22,005 nt of DNA. It comes from Sediminibacterium ginsengisoli. GTDB taxonomy: Bacteria > Bacteroidota > Bacteroidia > Chitinophagales > Chitinophagaceae. Shown piece after piece: positions 1 through 6,733 of the stretch. The notes below the pieces were generated by a model that worked only from the letters and a program-made list of their open reading frames with translations, was not told the DNA's origin and did not search any database. The translations under genes were made by a program, and so were the position numbers. Each line of letters starts with the position of its first letter. Position 1 is the first letter of the stretch. Where the stretch lies: NCBI GenBank assembly GCA_943324415.2, contig CALPLN020000012.1, positions 1 to 22,005 of the forward strand, read 5' to 3'.

Positions 1-1
1 A

Positions 2-793
2 AAAATTTTAAAATATAGGGTTGCTGTGGTCAATCATAATTTGGCTATTGCTTTCCCAAATAAATCTATTCAAGAGCGCAACCAAATTGCAAAAGATTTT
101 TATCAAAAATTTACAGACTCGTTTTTCGAGACCATTAAGTTGATCTCTATGTCTGATAAAAGTTTTTCTAAAAGATTTACATCCAATGTTGAAGTGATGA
201 ATGAGCTGTATTCGTCAGGCCAAAATGTACAATTGATGGCTGGGCATTTTTTCAATTGGGAATTTGCCAATTGGGGTGCAGCTAAATATGGTAAATATCC
301 TTTTATTGCAGTGTATATGCCTTTAAGCAATACTTATTTTGATCGTTTGATTTTGGATATGCGTAAACGATATGGTAGCATTATGATACCTGCTACCAAC
401 TTTAAGAATCAATTTCATAAATATGCCAACAGTGGACAATATGCAATGGCATTGGCGGCAGATCAAAATCCAGGCAATCCTAAATCTGCATTTTGGGTTC
501 CTTTTTTTGGACAATTAACTCCCTTTGTAAAAGGACCTGAAAAAGGGGCTAAATTGAACAATACTGCCCAGGTATTCATTCATTTCTATAGTACTAAAAG
601 AGGGTATTATCATGCACACTATGAAGTGATGACCACGGTGCCTAATTACTTTAAAGACGGACAATTAACCGCGCTATACGTGAAAGTGCTTGAGGATAAA
701 ATAAAGCAACACCCGGCAAATTATTTATGGAGTCATCGTAGATGGCGTTATCCCTATGACGCAGCAACATACGGACACTTAGTGGTAAAATAA
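2..793 (+). CDS. Lysophospholipid/lipid A acyltransferase family protein (LpxL/HtrB-like), 5' end missing
   Basis: Membrane-associated acyltransferase of the LpxL/HtrB family, which transfers a fatty acyl chain from acyl-ACP to lipid A precursors at the inner membrane. The frame is open to the left edge: codons before the GTG at 26 read KILKYRVAV and fit the family pattern before an NLxxAFP segment. The true start and the N-terminal membrane anchor are therefore outside the window, and the GTG is probably not the start. About 263 residues are present. The catalytic HX4E motif is visible as HFFNWE (encoded near 244-261). Later segments such as AADQNPG and FWVPFFG also fit the family. The stop codon lies 1 bp from the stop of the convergent rhodanese gene, with no terminator between them. 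Family membership is secure. Which acyl position it modifies, or whether it acts on another lipid, cannot be told. Confidence 0.88.
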   Translation, partial: KILKYRVAVVNHNLAIAFPNKSIQERNQIAKDFYQKFTDSFFETIKLISMSDKSFSKRFTSNVEVMNELYSSGQNVQLMAGHFFNWEFANWGAAKYGKYPFIAVYMPLSNTYFDRLILDMRKRYGSIMIPATNFKNQFHKYANSGQYAMALAADQNPGNPKSAFWVPFFGQLTPFVKGPEKGAKLNNTAQVFIHFYSTKRGYYHAHYEVMTTVPNYFKDGQLTALYVKVLEDKIKQHPANYLWSHRRWRYPYDAATYGHLVVK

Positions 794-794
794 T

Positions 795-1457
795 TTAGGA
801 CTCTAACTGATCCGATTTTTTTGGGCTAGAGACAATCTTGAACTTATCTTTCAAAAACTCTACTGCATCCCAACCATCTTGTACAATTCTGATATTGTGT
901 ATACCTTGTTTTTTCAATACAGAGGCTGCAAGCAATAATTGCTTGCCCAAATCGTCGACAAGATAGATGTTAAAATGTTCGTCTAATTCAGACATAGCCC
1001 CAGGGTCACCAAATTCTATTAATGGAAGATTGATTGCGTCTTTAATGTGTGCTTTGTCATAAATATCTTCGTTACGAATATCTAAAATCATCAAATATTC
1101 GTCGAATGGGATATCCATGGCTAATTCATCTACTTCAACTTCGATGATGAGATCAATTTTTTGCGCTGCTTCTACCCATGTACTAAAGCCTCCTTTTAAA
1201 TAACCTTTAACTTGCGTGTACCCTAGTAGTTCAAAACGTTTGATTACAAGCGCTTCTGTACCTTCGGTGCACACCAAAATAATGGGGCAATCCTGCTCCA
1301 TTATTTTGAGGGCATTCAATGTTTTTATTTCATCTACAGCGATATGTATTGCTCCTGGAATATAACCTTGAAGAAATTCTGCATCAATTCTGGTATCAAT
1401 GATTTGTACCGAATCGTCTTTAGAAAATGCTGCAAATTGAGCTAAGTCTAACTCCAT
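795..1457 (-). CDS. Tandem rhodanese-like domain protein, second domain without cysteine
   Basis: Protein of 220 residues with two rhodanese-like domains. Domain 1 covers about residues 5-98 and includes the family features DTR, a GxIPGAIHI segment and GYLKGGFSTW. Its active-site loop position holds Cys63 in VCTEGTEA, so it could carry a persulfide. Domain 2 covers about residues 107-206 (LDIRNEDIY, HIKDAINLPL, VQDGWDAV), but the loop position reads YLVDD, with aspartate around residue 168 instead of cysteine. It is therefore probably non-catalytic and may be structural or regulatory. There is no signal peptide, so it should be cytoplasmic. The gene lies 1 bp downstream of the ArsR-type regulator gene and is almost certainly cotranscribed with it, which suggests a regulated sulfur- or persulfide-handling role. 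The substrate is not known. Confidence 0.88.
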   Translation of the reverse strand: MELDLAQFAAFSKDDSVQIIDTRIDAEFLQGYIPGAIHIAVDEIKTLNALKIMEQDCPIILVCTEGTEALVIKRFELLGYTQVKGYLKGGFSTWVEAAQKIDLIIEVEVDELAMDIPFDEYLMILDIRNEDIYDKAHIKDAINLPLIEFGDPGAMSELDEHFNIYLVDDLGKQLLLAASVLKKQGIHNIRIVQDGWDAVEFLKDKFKIVSSPKKSDQLES

Positions 1458-1458
1458 A

Positions 1459-1794
1459 TTATCCTACTAATTGTTCAACAAATTGATTCACTTGCTCAAG
1501 ACGATTGTAGTCTACCATATAGAAGATAAATTTACCTTCACGAACAGTTACTACGATACCTGCTCTTCTTAATATGGCTAGATGTTGTGAAGCAACTGAT
1601 TGTTCTAATCTAAGTTTTACATAGATCTCAGTTACTGTCATTTTTTGATGCTCGTCAATTAGTTTTAAAATTTGTTGACGTAGTTTATGGTTCAATGCTC
1701 TTAATATCATAGCAGCTTTTTTGCTATGTATTAAATCCACTTTTAATGGTGTGGTGCCATTGGCTAGTTGTAGCAAGGGTAATGATTGATTCAT
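1459..1794 (-). CDS. ArsR-family winged-helix transcriptional regulator
   Basis: Small DNA-binding protein of 111 residues, the usual ArsR/SmtB length. The core helices (ALNHKLRQQILKLIDEH), a recognition-helix region (EQSVASQHLAILRRAGIV, about residues 64-81) and a wing (VREGKFIFYMVD) are all clear. There is no cysteine anywhere in the protein. It therefore has neither the ELCVCDL metal-binding motif nor the paired cysteines of persulfide sensors such as BigR or SqrR, and its signal cannot be predicted from known motifs. It heads a two-gene unit with the tandem rhodanese gene. A perfect 9-bp inverted repeat sits just upstream of its predicted -7 element, which suggests autoregulation. The ATG at 1794 is the natural start, preceded by about 80 bases of non-coding DNA. 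Confidence 0.92.
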   Translation of the reverse strand: MNQSLPLLQLANGTTPLKVDLIHSKKAAMILRALNHKLRQQILKLIDEHQKMTVTEIYVKLRLEQSVASQHLAILRRAGIVVTVREGKFIFYMVDYNRLEQVNQFVEQLVG

Positions 1795-1834
1795 GACAAA
1801 TTACATATTGGGGGTTATGAATTGTGTTTCATTG

Positions 1835-1842
1835 CAAAGTTA
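1835..1842 (-). promoter_or_regulatory. Predicted -7 promoter element for the ArsR-rhodanese unit
   Basis: On the minus strand the bases read TAACTTTG, an exact match to the Bacteroidota -7 consensus TAnnTTTG. It lies 40 bases upstream of the ArsR start. No TTG is seen at the expected -33 distance; that space is taken by the inverted repeat. Confidence 0.6.
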
Positions 1843-1851
1843 ATGAATAAT

Positions 1852-1880
1852 TAATACATAATATTTTCTTATATGTATTA
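1852..1880. promoter_or_regulatory. 9-bp inverted repeat, candidate ArsR operator
   Basis: TAATACATA (1852-1860) and its exact reverse complement TATGTATTA (1872-1880) are separated by 11 bases, giving about 20 bp (two helical turns) from arm centre to arm centre. The repeat begins 9 bp upstream of the predicted -7 element of the ArsR gene and covers the -33 region, where a repressor would block RNA polymerase. The outer arm overlaps the stop codon of tsaB. Its role as an operator is inferred from symmetry and position. Confidence 0.5.
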
Positions 1881-2558
1881 TTTACTTGGAACGATGTAAA
1901 CTTCTTTTAGGTAATTGGGACCTACATATGCCAAATCTTCAAATTGACCTGCGTTCCACTTGATCATGGCCATTTCGACTAGTTCTTTACTAGTGTACAA
2001 GGTATCATGATAGAGCACATTTTGGGCTACTTTAAAATCCTTCGTTTTTGTGATTCCATTTCCAATACAGATGGTTGGCTGCTGGATAAGTTGCTGCCAT
2101 TTTGATTCATCAAGTACAATGGCTTGTTCTGGTAAAATGGGGTTACAAGCTGCATCGTAGATGGCGCCAAATACCTCCATTCTTCTGGCGTCTATCATTG
2201 AAAAAATTTGATATGGTGCTTCAATGTCCTTCGGTACTAATTTAATTGCAGCAAATGCCAATGCGCCTAAAGTAGATAATCCTATAAGTGGCTTTTGAAG
2301 GGTATAGGCGATTCCTTTTGCGCTTGCTAATCCAACCCTTAAACCGGTATAACTTCCTGGTCCTAAAGTCACTGCAATTGCATCCAATTCGCTCAAAGTC
2401 ATATTTTGGCTTTCTAATAAATTAGCGATGGCTACCTGAATAAAGCTAGCATGACTATGCGTCTCTGTATTGGTAAGTTCTGCAATGAGCTTACCATCCT
2501 TGCTTAATGCAACAATGGCTTCCTCTAAAGCGGTGTCTATGATTAATAATATAGCCAA
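1878..2558 (-). CDS. tsaB: tRNA threonylcarbamoyladenosine biosynthesis protein TsaB
   Basis: TsaB (YeaZ) is the inactive paralogue partner of TsaD in the complex that makes the t6A modification at position 37 of ANN-decoding tRNAs. The protein has 226 residues, close to the usual length. Its ASKHA-type N-terminus (ILLIIDTA), the THSHASF segment and the signature GPGSYTGLRVGLASAKG (about residues 66-82) are diagnostic. The start is TTG at 2558. No ATG or GTG occurs upstream in frame before the stop at 2604-2606, and the TTG places the family's MxxILxIDTA start correctly. A TAnnTTTG element lies 17 bases upstream. TsaD, TsaC and TsaE are not in the window, as is common. The gene is divergent from ridA. 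Confidence 0.95.
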   Translation of the reverse strand: MAILLIIDTALEEAIVALSKDGKLIAELTNTETHSHASFIQVAIANLLESQNMTLSELDAIAVTLGPGSYTGLRVGLASAKGIAYTLQKPLIGLSTLGALAFAAIKLVPKDIEAPYQIFSMIDARRMEVFGAIYDAACNPILPEQAIVLDESKWQQLIQQPTICIGNGITKTKDFKVAQNVLYHDTLYTSKELVEMAMIKWNAGQFEDLAYVGPNYLKEVYIVPSK

Positions 2559-2575
2559 GTTGTGAAATTGTCTTG

Positions 2576-2583
2576 CAAAAATA
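2576..2583 (-). promoter_or_regulatory. Predicted -7 promoter element for tsaB
   Basis: The minus strand reads TATTTTTG, an exact TAnnTTTG match, 17 bases upstream of the TTG start of tsaB. It predicts a very short leader and supports that start. No well-spaced -33 TTG is visible. Confidence 0.5.
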
Positions 2584-2603
2584 GGTTGGATTTGCCCAAA
2601 AAA

Positions 2604-2622
2604 TTAGAAATTGCAATTCTAA
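2604..2622. repeat. Near-perfect palindrome in the tsaB-ridA divergent gap
   Basis: TTAGAA (2604-2609) and TTCTAA (2617-2622) flank and overlap a perfect 10-bp palindrome AATTGCAATT (2609-2618). The symmetric site lies between two divergent genes, 10 bp upstream of the ridA start. It could be a regulator site. It is AT-rich and may be chance. Confidence 0.35.
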
Positions 2623-2632
2623 AATTAAATAT

Positions 2633-3019
2633 ATGTCTAAACAGATCATCCAAACCAATAAAGTGCCTGCGCCAATCGGCCCCTATAGTCAAGCAGTCAT
2701 TGCAAATGGATTTTTATTCGCAAGTGGTCAAATTGCATTTGATCCAGCAACTGGTGAGTTGGTATTGTCTTCTATCGAAGCGGAGACAAAACAGGTTATG
2801 GAAAATATTAAAGCTATTTTAGAGGAAGCTAAAATCAATTTCGATCACATTGTAAAAACGAGTATATTTTTAAGCAATATGGATTTGTTTGCAGCAGTGA
2901 ACCAAGTGTATGGAAGTTATTTCAGTGCAGATTTTCCAGCTCGTGAAACGGTAGCTGTAAAAACCTTACCAAGAAATGTCAATGTCGAAATTAGTATTAC
3001 AGCGGTGATGCAGCCTTAA
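2633..3019 (+). CDS. ridA: RidA family enamine/imine deaminase
   Basis: RidA proteins hydrolyse reactive enamine/imine intermediates such as 2-aminoacrylate released by PLP enzymes, protecting PLP-dependent enzymes in the cytoplasm. The protein has 128 residues, the usual length, and forms a trimer in the family. The active-site residues of true RidA are all present: Tyr18 in APIGPYSQA, Arg104 in PARETVAV and Glu119 in VNVEISITAV. The substrate-carboxylate arginine is what separates RidA from other YjgF subgroups. The ATG at 2633 fits the family N-terminus. The 3' end overlaps the 3' end of the convergent aldose epimerase gene by 23 bp. No exact TAnnTTTG element was found upstream; a palindrome at 2604-2622 lies there instead. 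Confidence 0.94.
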   Translation: MSKQIIQTNKVPAPIGPYSQAVIANGFLFASGQIAFDPATGELVLSSIEAETKQVMENIKAILEEAKINFDHIVKTSIFLSNMDLFAAVNQVYGSYFSADFPARETVAVKTLPRNVNVEISITAVMQP

Positions 3020-3929
3020 ATTGATAAGACGTTTCAAAATAAATTACACCATGGGGTTCCAATTGTTGGAGCCCCATTTTGTTATTAAAACAATTGGGTG
3101 CACCACTTAGATTTTCGATAGCGATACTTTTGCGATCATCTGGTGTATAGATTTGTAAATAAGGGTAATTGTGTTTTGGTTGGACGATGATGGACATTTC
3201 CAGGTAGGAGAGTATGATCTTGTTCTGGATTGGGTCAAGTAAAAAGCAATCATCTAAATGGGTATCGCCAATGAGATGTTGGGTGTTGAATTTGGTGTCC
3301 TTTAAAATTTCACCAGTTGGGATTAGATCTTCGCGCATTGCCAATTTTCCATTCGACTGAAATTCAAGTGTATAGTCATTTACTTGACCGCCTAAAGTGA
3401 AATAAGGATGCCATCCATCCATCAAAGGAATCTGCTTATTTGAATGGTTGATGATGGTTGTTTTAAGGCCAATCAAGTTGTCAGGATATAAAGTCCATTG
3501 CACCATGATTTCAAACGGAAATGGAAATCCAGGATCTGTTCCTTGATAATCAAATGAAACTGTGACTTGTGCGAAATGTGCATGCAGTTCGGTAGAACGA
3601 ATGGAGAAATCGGCATCATATACAAGCCCATGCATGGCATGTTCGCCTAAGTAGAACTTTTTGAATTGGTAAATTTGTTCGGCCCACTCGTATTTGCCTG
3701 CATCAATTCGACAAGAAAACGGGCTCATTTTGCCACTTCTGAATCCATTCAATTCAAAATTCGCTTGCCCCTCATTACCCAAAATAAGCTCTAGCGGCTG
3801 ACTATCATTGTTGACGATCCAGCGATTCATTAAAGCCCCTTTGCAATGAATTTCAATCAAAGTTCCATTATCGAGATCAATTAACTGAATGTGATTAGTT
3901 TGCGCTTGTATTTTCAGGTCGAATGACAT
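2997..3929 (-). CDS. Aldose 1-epimerase (galactose mutarotase-like) family protein
   Basis: Protein of 310 residues with the galactose mutarotase beta-sandwich fold, which interconverts alpha and beta anomers of aldohexoses. The likely catalytic residues are visible: His100 in AMHGLVYD, His174 in DGWHPYF, Asp227 in THLDDCF and the base Glu272 in IAIENLSG. There is no signal peptide, so it is probably cytoplasmic. The ATG at 3929 is the start. The divergent secreted-protein gene begins 62 bp away if its better-supported start at 3992 is used. The 3' end overlaps ridA by 23 bp in convergent orientation. The exact sugar is unknown, and the protein could belong to the GalM-like or YeaD-like (glucose-6-phosphate epimerase) branch. 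Confidence 0.88.
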   Translation of the reverse strand: MSFDLKIQAQTNHIQLIDLDNGTLIEIHCKGALMNRWIVNNDSQPLELILGNEGQANFELNGFRSGKMSPFSCRIDAGKYEWAEQIYQFKKFYLGEHAMHGLVYDADFSIRSTELHAHFAQVTVSFDYQGTDPGFPFPFEIMVQWTLYPDNLIGLKTTIINHSNKQIPLMDGWHPYFTLGGQVNDYTLEFQSNGKLAMREDLIPTGEILKDTKFNTQHLIGDTHLDDCFLLDPIQNKIILSYLEMSIIVQPKHNYPYLQIYTPDDRKSIAIENLSGAPNCFNNKMGLQQLEPHGVIYFETSYQFKAASPL

Positions 3930-3965
3930 GGATTTCCTTTAAATGGAAAATTAAAACTATTCTAT

Positions 3966-3973
3966 TAACTTTG
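3966..3973 (+). promoter_or_regulatory. Predicted -7 promoter element for the secreted DxNxDG protein gene
   Basis: TAACTTTG, an exact TAnnTTTG match, lies 18 bases upstream of the ATG at 3992. It falls inside the longer reading frame that begins at 3923, which is one reason to prefer the later start. Confidence 0.55.
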
Positions 3974-3991
3974 AAAGATCAATTTTTAAGT

Positions 3992-4564
3992 ATGCGTACT
4001 ATTTTATTTTTCTTCTTTATTGTCTTTTCTGTACAAGTCTTTGGACAGGTTTGGTCTAAATACGACAGCACGATGAAAATTGGAAAGACAGGATATCGTA
4101 TCTCCTGTTTAAACAGATCGCCAGAAAGAAACGTAATGAATATCAGACCGATTGGATTTAAGTCTGAATCTAGGGAAGCCTCCATTGAACTTAGAGCTAG
4201 AGTACTTGGTGCTGAAATTGATGACTTAAATAATGATGGATTTCCGGATATCATCATTTTTATAGAGGATGCAGCAGGTAAAAAAAGTATTTTCCCAATT
4301 TGTTCTCAGGATAACGAAAGGATTGCACCTATTTTATTTCCAGACCTTTTGAACGATATGGAATTAAGTAAAGGATACAGAGGGAAGGATGAGTATAAAT
4401 TGGTTGAAGGGGTCTTATTTAGAAAGTTCCCAATTTTCCCTGCGGACACTGCCATTAAGGAGCCTACTAATAAAATCAGACAATTGATGTACAGAGTAGT
4501 GCAAGGCGAGCGTGATTCTTGGAAGTTTAAAATGTTTAAGCAGTTTGATTTCACTTCAAACTAG
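3992..4564 (+). CDS. Small secreted protein with a calcium-loop-like DxNxDGxxD motif, function unknown
   Basis: I do not recognise a named family. From the ATG at 3992 the protein has 190 residues and begins with a clear signal peptide: MR, a hydrophobic run (TILFFFFIVFSVQV) and a likely cleavage after FG, before QVWSKY. An in-frame ATG at 3923 would add 23 residues, overlap the divergent epimerase gene and bury both the signal peptide and the promoter element, so 3992 is preferred. Residues 78-86 read D-L-N-N-D-G-F-P-D, the DxNxDGxxD loop seen in FG-GAP/VCBS-type repeats and EF-hand-like calcium sites, here as one copy. The rest is beta-rich and partly basic. The stop codon overlaps the porZ stop by 3 of 4 bases, tail to tail. 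It is probably periplasmic or surface-exposed. Confidence 0.75.
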   Translation: MRTILFFFFIVFSVQVFGQVWSKYDSTMKIGKTGYRISCLNRSPERNVMNIRPIGFKSESREASIELRARVLGAEIDDLNNDGFPDIIIFIEDAAGKKSIFPICSQDNERIAPILFPDLLNDMELSKGYRGKDEYKLVEGVLFRKFPIFPADTAIKEPTNKIRQLMYRVVQGERDSWKFKMFKQFDFTSN

Positions 4565-6732
4565 TTCCCTGATGTAATCATTATTTTGCCCACAGCTTTT
4601 TCATTTCCTGTATCATCCCGAACAAAAATCAAATAGATGCCAGATGCGACTTTGTGCTGGTATTGATCTTTTCCGTTCCATATGGCCTGACCTCCAAGCG
4701 CCCTTGTCTGCATCATTAATTGCCCATTTAGATCTGTAATTTTCACTAAGGCATTGTTGACTAAATTTTTAATCAGAATGGGGCCATTGTAATTGGGTGC
4801 TACAGGATTGGGGTAGATCTTTATTTTATTTTGTGTTGCTACACCTTCTGTAGCGTTGCCTTTATAACTTACAATTTCATTTTCAGTAAAGAAAAACACA
4901 TCACCGTCGATGGGCTCAATGCCAATGGACAATACAGTGTTATTGGGAAGTGGACTATTTTCTGTTGTAAAATGTTGGAGTACTTCAGCGCCATCTTTAC
5001 TTATCAGCCAAGCACCATTGTCTGTACCAATCCATTTTCTATTTGCACCATCAATGCTAATACAATGAATGGTTTCTTTTTGAAACAAATAACCATTGAA
5101 TCCATTGCTTTCAACAATGGGCAAATAGGCGTCGCATACTTCGTTTATATTATTGCATTGAAAAAGTGCAATACCATTGTCTGTTCCAATCCATATGGTT
5201 CCATCCTTATCTTCAGCAATGGCCGTTACCTCCATGCTTGGTAAATTACCGGAACCTCTTCCAGTATTTAATTGCCTCCATACTGATTGGTTATTTTGTT
5301 TTTCATACAATAAGACACCTTGTTGTTTTGGTCCAATTACCCAACTTAATCCATTTTTACTAGCAACTATCTTTTTTAAATTGGTAGCCGGATATCCAGC
5401 TTGTATGGGATAAGTCGTCCATTGATTGCCTTCTTTAGCAACAATCCCAACCCCTTCCTTCAACAGAAAAATACGCCCATCCTCTTTTACCTGAATCGAT
5501 TTAATCGCACCGATAGTTGGATTTTGTAAAGGTTGTTCTATTGTTTTTTTGTTGGGATCATAATGAATTAATTGCGCACCCATACCTATCCACCAACTTT
5601 GGTCAATAGGATCTAATGACAATGCTTCTACAGATCGGATACCGAGGCCTTGAATTTGTGTAAAATTGGACCAACCATTTTCATTCAAAGTAGATAAGGC
5701 ATTTTTATTGGCTCCGTAGCTCATTAGTATTTGTTGCTCTGAGATGGTATTGTCGCCAATGGCATGCCTTAATGGGCCACCTAATGCGATCCATTTTGAC
5801 TGCTCATTTTTTTCATAAAGTCCTTTACTTTCATCTGCTACCCAAATCGTATTCCCCTCTTTAAGCAACCCCATCGGCCTTTCCAATATCGAAGAATCTA
5901 GGAGTACGGTATTATTTTGATTGCTATTCAATTGAATCAATGCCCCTTTTTCTTGATACGTCACACCTGCAAAAATGCGTTCTTCATCCACTTCGATTGT
6001 CGCTAGATTACCTGCACTGATTTGATAAGTTGCAATATTACTTTTGTACTCATACACTTTTTGTTGATTGTTTAAATAGAGTTGATTTTTAAACACAAAC
6101 ATATTTTGTATGCCAGTGATACCCATCGTGTTTTCTAGTATCCAATTGCTATTTTGCCCCAGGGCTGTTGACCATAAGCTGTTTTCTGTCAAAGCGTATA
6201 ATCTATTTTGAAAGGTCAATACCTTTAGGACTTTGACGGTCTGACGATTGTTATTTGGGAAAAGTGTTTCTTGAATCTCCTTTTTCAGTAAGTTGACAAC
6301 GACGATTCCAAAATTACAAGACAGATAGGCATTGTTATTAATTACCAATAGATTGTTGATGGTTTTATCTGCATATAAATTTGACAGTTGGATATCATCT
6401 ATGAGGGTAACTTGATCGCCTTGTACAATATCAATACGGCTATTTTTATACGCTATCACAAGTTGATCTTGGATAGGATGCCAAGCGATTTTCTGTATAC
6501 CGATTGCGTGTAAGCCGGTGGTGGTATTAAGATAGTTGACTTGCTTTTTTGCATCAATTTGAATTACCTGGTTAGCAGATGCGACGTATAGCTGATCTCC
6601 TTTAATCACCTGTTGGATAGATTCATTGGAGAAATGAGCGCGCCAACTACCCACAGGGCCTAATTGTAATTGGGCATTCAATGGCTGTATTGAGCCAAGA
6701 ATTCCGATTATCATATAGCACCATTTTTGCAT
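4561..6732 (-). CDS. porZ: PorZ-like type IX secretion beta-propeller protein
   Basis: PorZ is a surface component of the T9SS attachment complex. In Porphyromonas gingivalis it delivers anionic LPS to the PorU sortase. This 723-residue protein is close to the P. gingivalis length and shows the same order of parts: a signal peptide (residues 1 to about 20, ending in LNAQ), the N-terminal signature GSWRAHFS (28-35), a first propeller to about residue 325, a second propeller with regulator-propeller motifs WIGTDNG (514-520 and 567-573), and a C-terminal T9SS domain from about 637 with YPNP (640-643), LVKITDLNGQ and ASGIYLIFV. It starts 1 bp after the stop of the GH3 fusion gene and is probably cotranscribed with it. 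Whether this species has anionic LPS or a homologous surface glycan is unknown, so the cargo role is carried over from the family. Confidence 0.85.
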   Translation of the reverse strand: MQKWCYMIIGILGSIQPLNAQLQLGPVGSWRAHFSNESIQQVIKGDQLYVASANQVIQIDAKKQVNYLNTTTGLHAIGIQKIAWHPIQDQLVIAYKNSRIDIVQGDQVTLIDDIQLSNLYADKTINNLLVINNNAYLSCNFGIVVVNLLKKEIQETLFPNNNRQTVKVLKVLTFQNRLYALTENSLWSTALGQNSNWILENTMGITGIQNMFVFKNQLYLNNQQKVYEYKSNIATYQISAGNLATIEVDEERIFAGVTYQEKGALIQLNSNQNNTVLLDSSILERPMGLLKEGNTIWVADESKGLYEKNEQSKWIALGGPLRHAIGDNTISEQQILMSYGANKNALSTLNENGWSNFTQIQGLGIRSVEALSLDPIDQSWWIGMGAQLIHYDPNKKTIEQPLQNPTIGAIKSIQVKEDGRIFLLKEGVGIVAKEGNQWTTYPIQAGYPATNLKKIVASKNGLSWVIGPKQQGVLLYEKQNNQSVWRQLNTGRGSGNLPSMEVTAIAEDKDGTIWIGTDNGIALFQCNNINEVCDAYLPIVESNGFNGYLFQKETIHCISIDGANRKWIGTDNGAWLISKDGAEVLQHFTTENSPLPNNTVLSIGIEPIDGDVFFFTENEIVSYKGNATEGVATQNKIKIYPNPVAPNYNGPILIKNLVNNALVKITDLNGQLMMQTRALGGQAIWNGKDQYQHKVASGIYLIFVRDDTGNEKAVGKIMITSGN

Positions 6733-6733
6733 C

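Noticed and set aside
1852..1880. Inverted repeat as a terminator for tsaB
   Set aside because: The stem is only A-T pairs apart from one G-C, has an 11-base loop, and begins at the tsaB stop codon with no T run placed after it. An operator explains it better.
3923..3991. Earlier start of the secreted-protein gene
   Set aside because: It would bury the signal peptide, overlap the epimerase start and contain the -7 element.
4831..5244. Open frame of 137 codons on the plus strand inside porZ
   Set aside because: It is antisense to a well-supported gene, has an amino acid pattern typical of a shadow frame, and shows no signal or motif.
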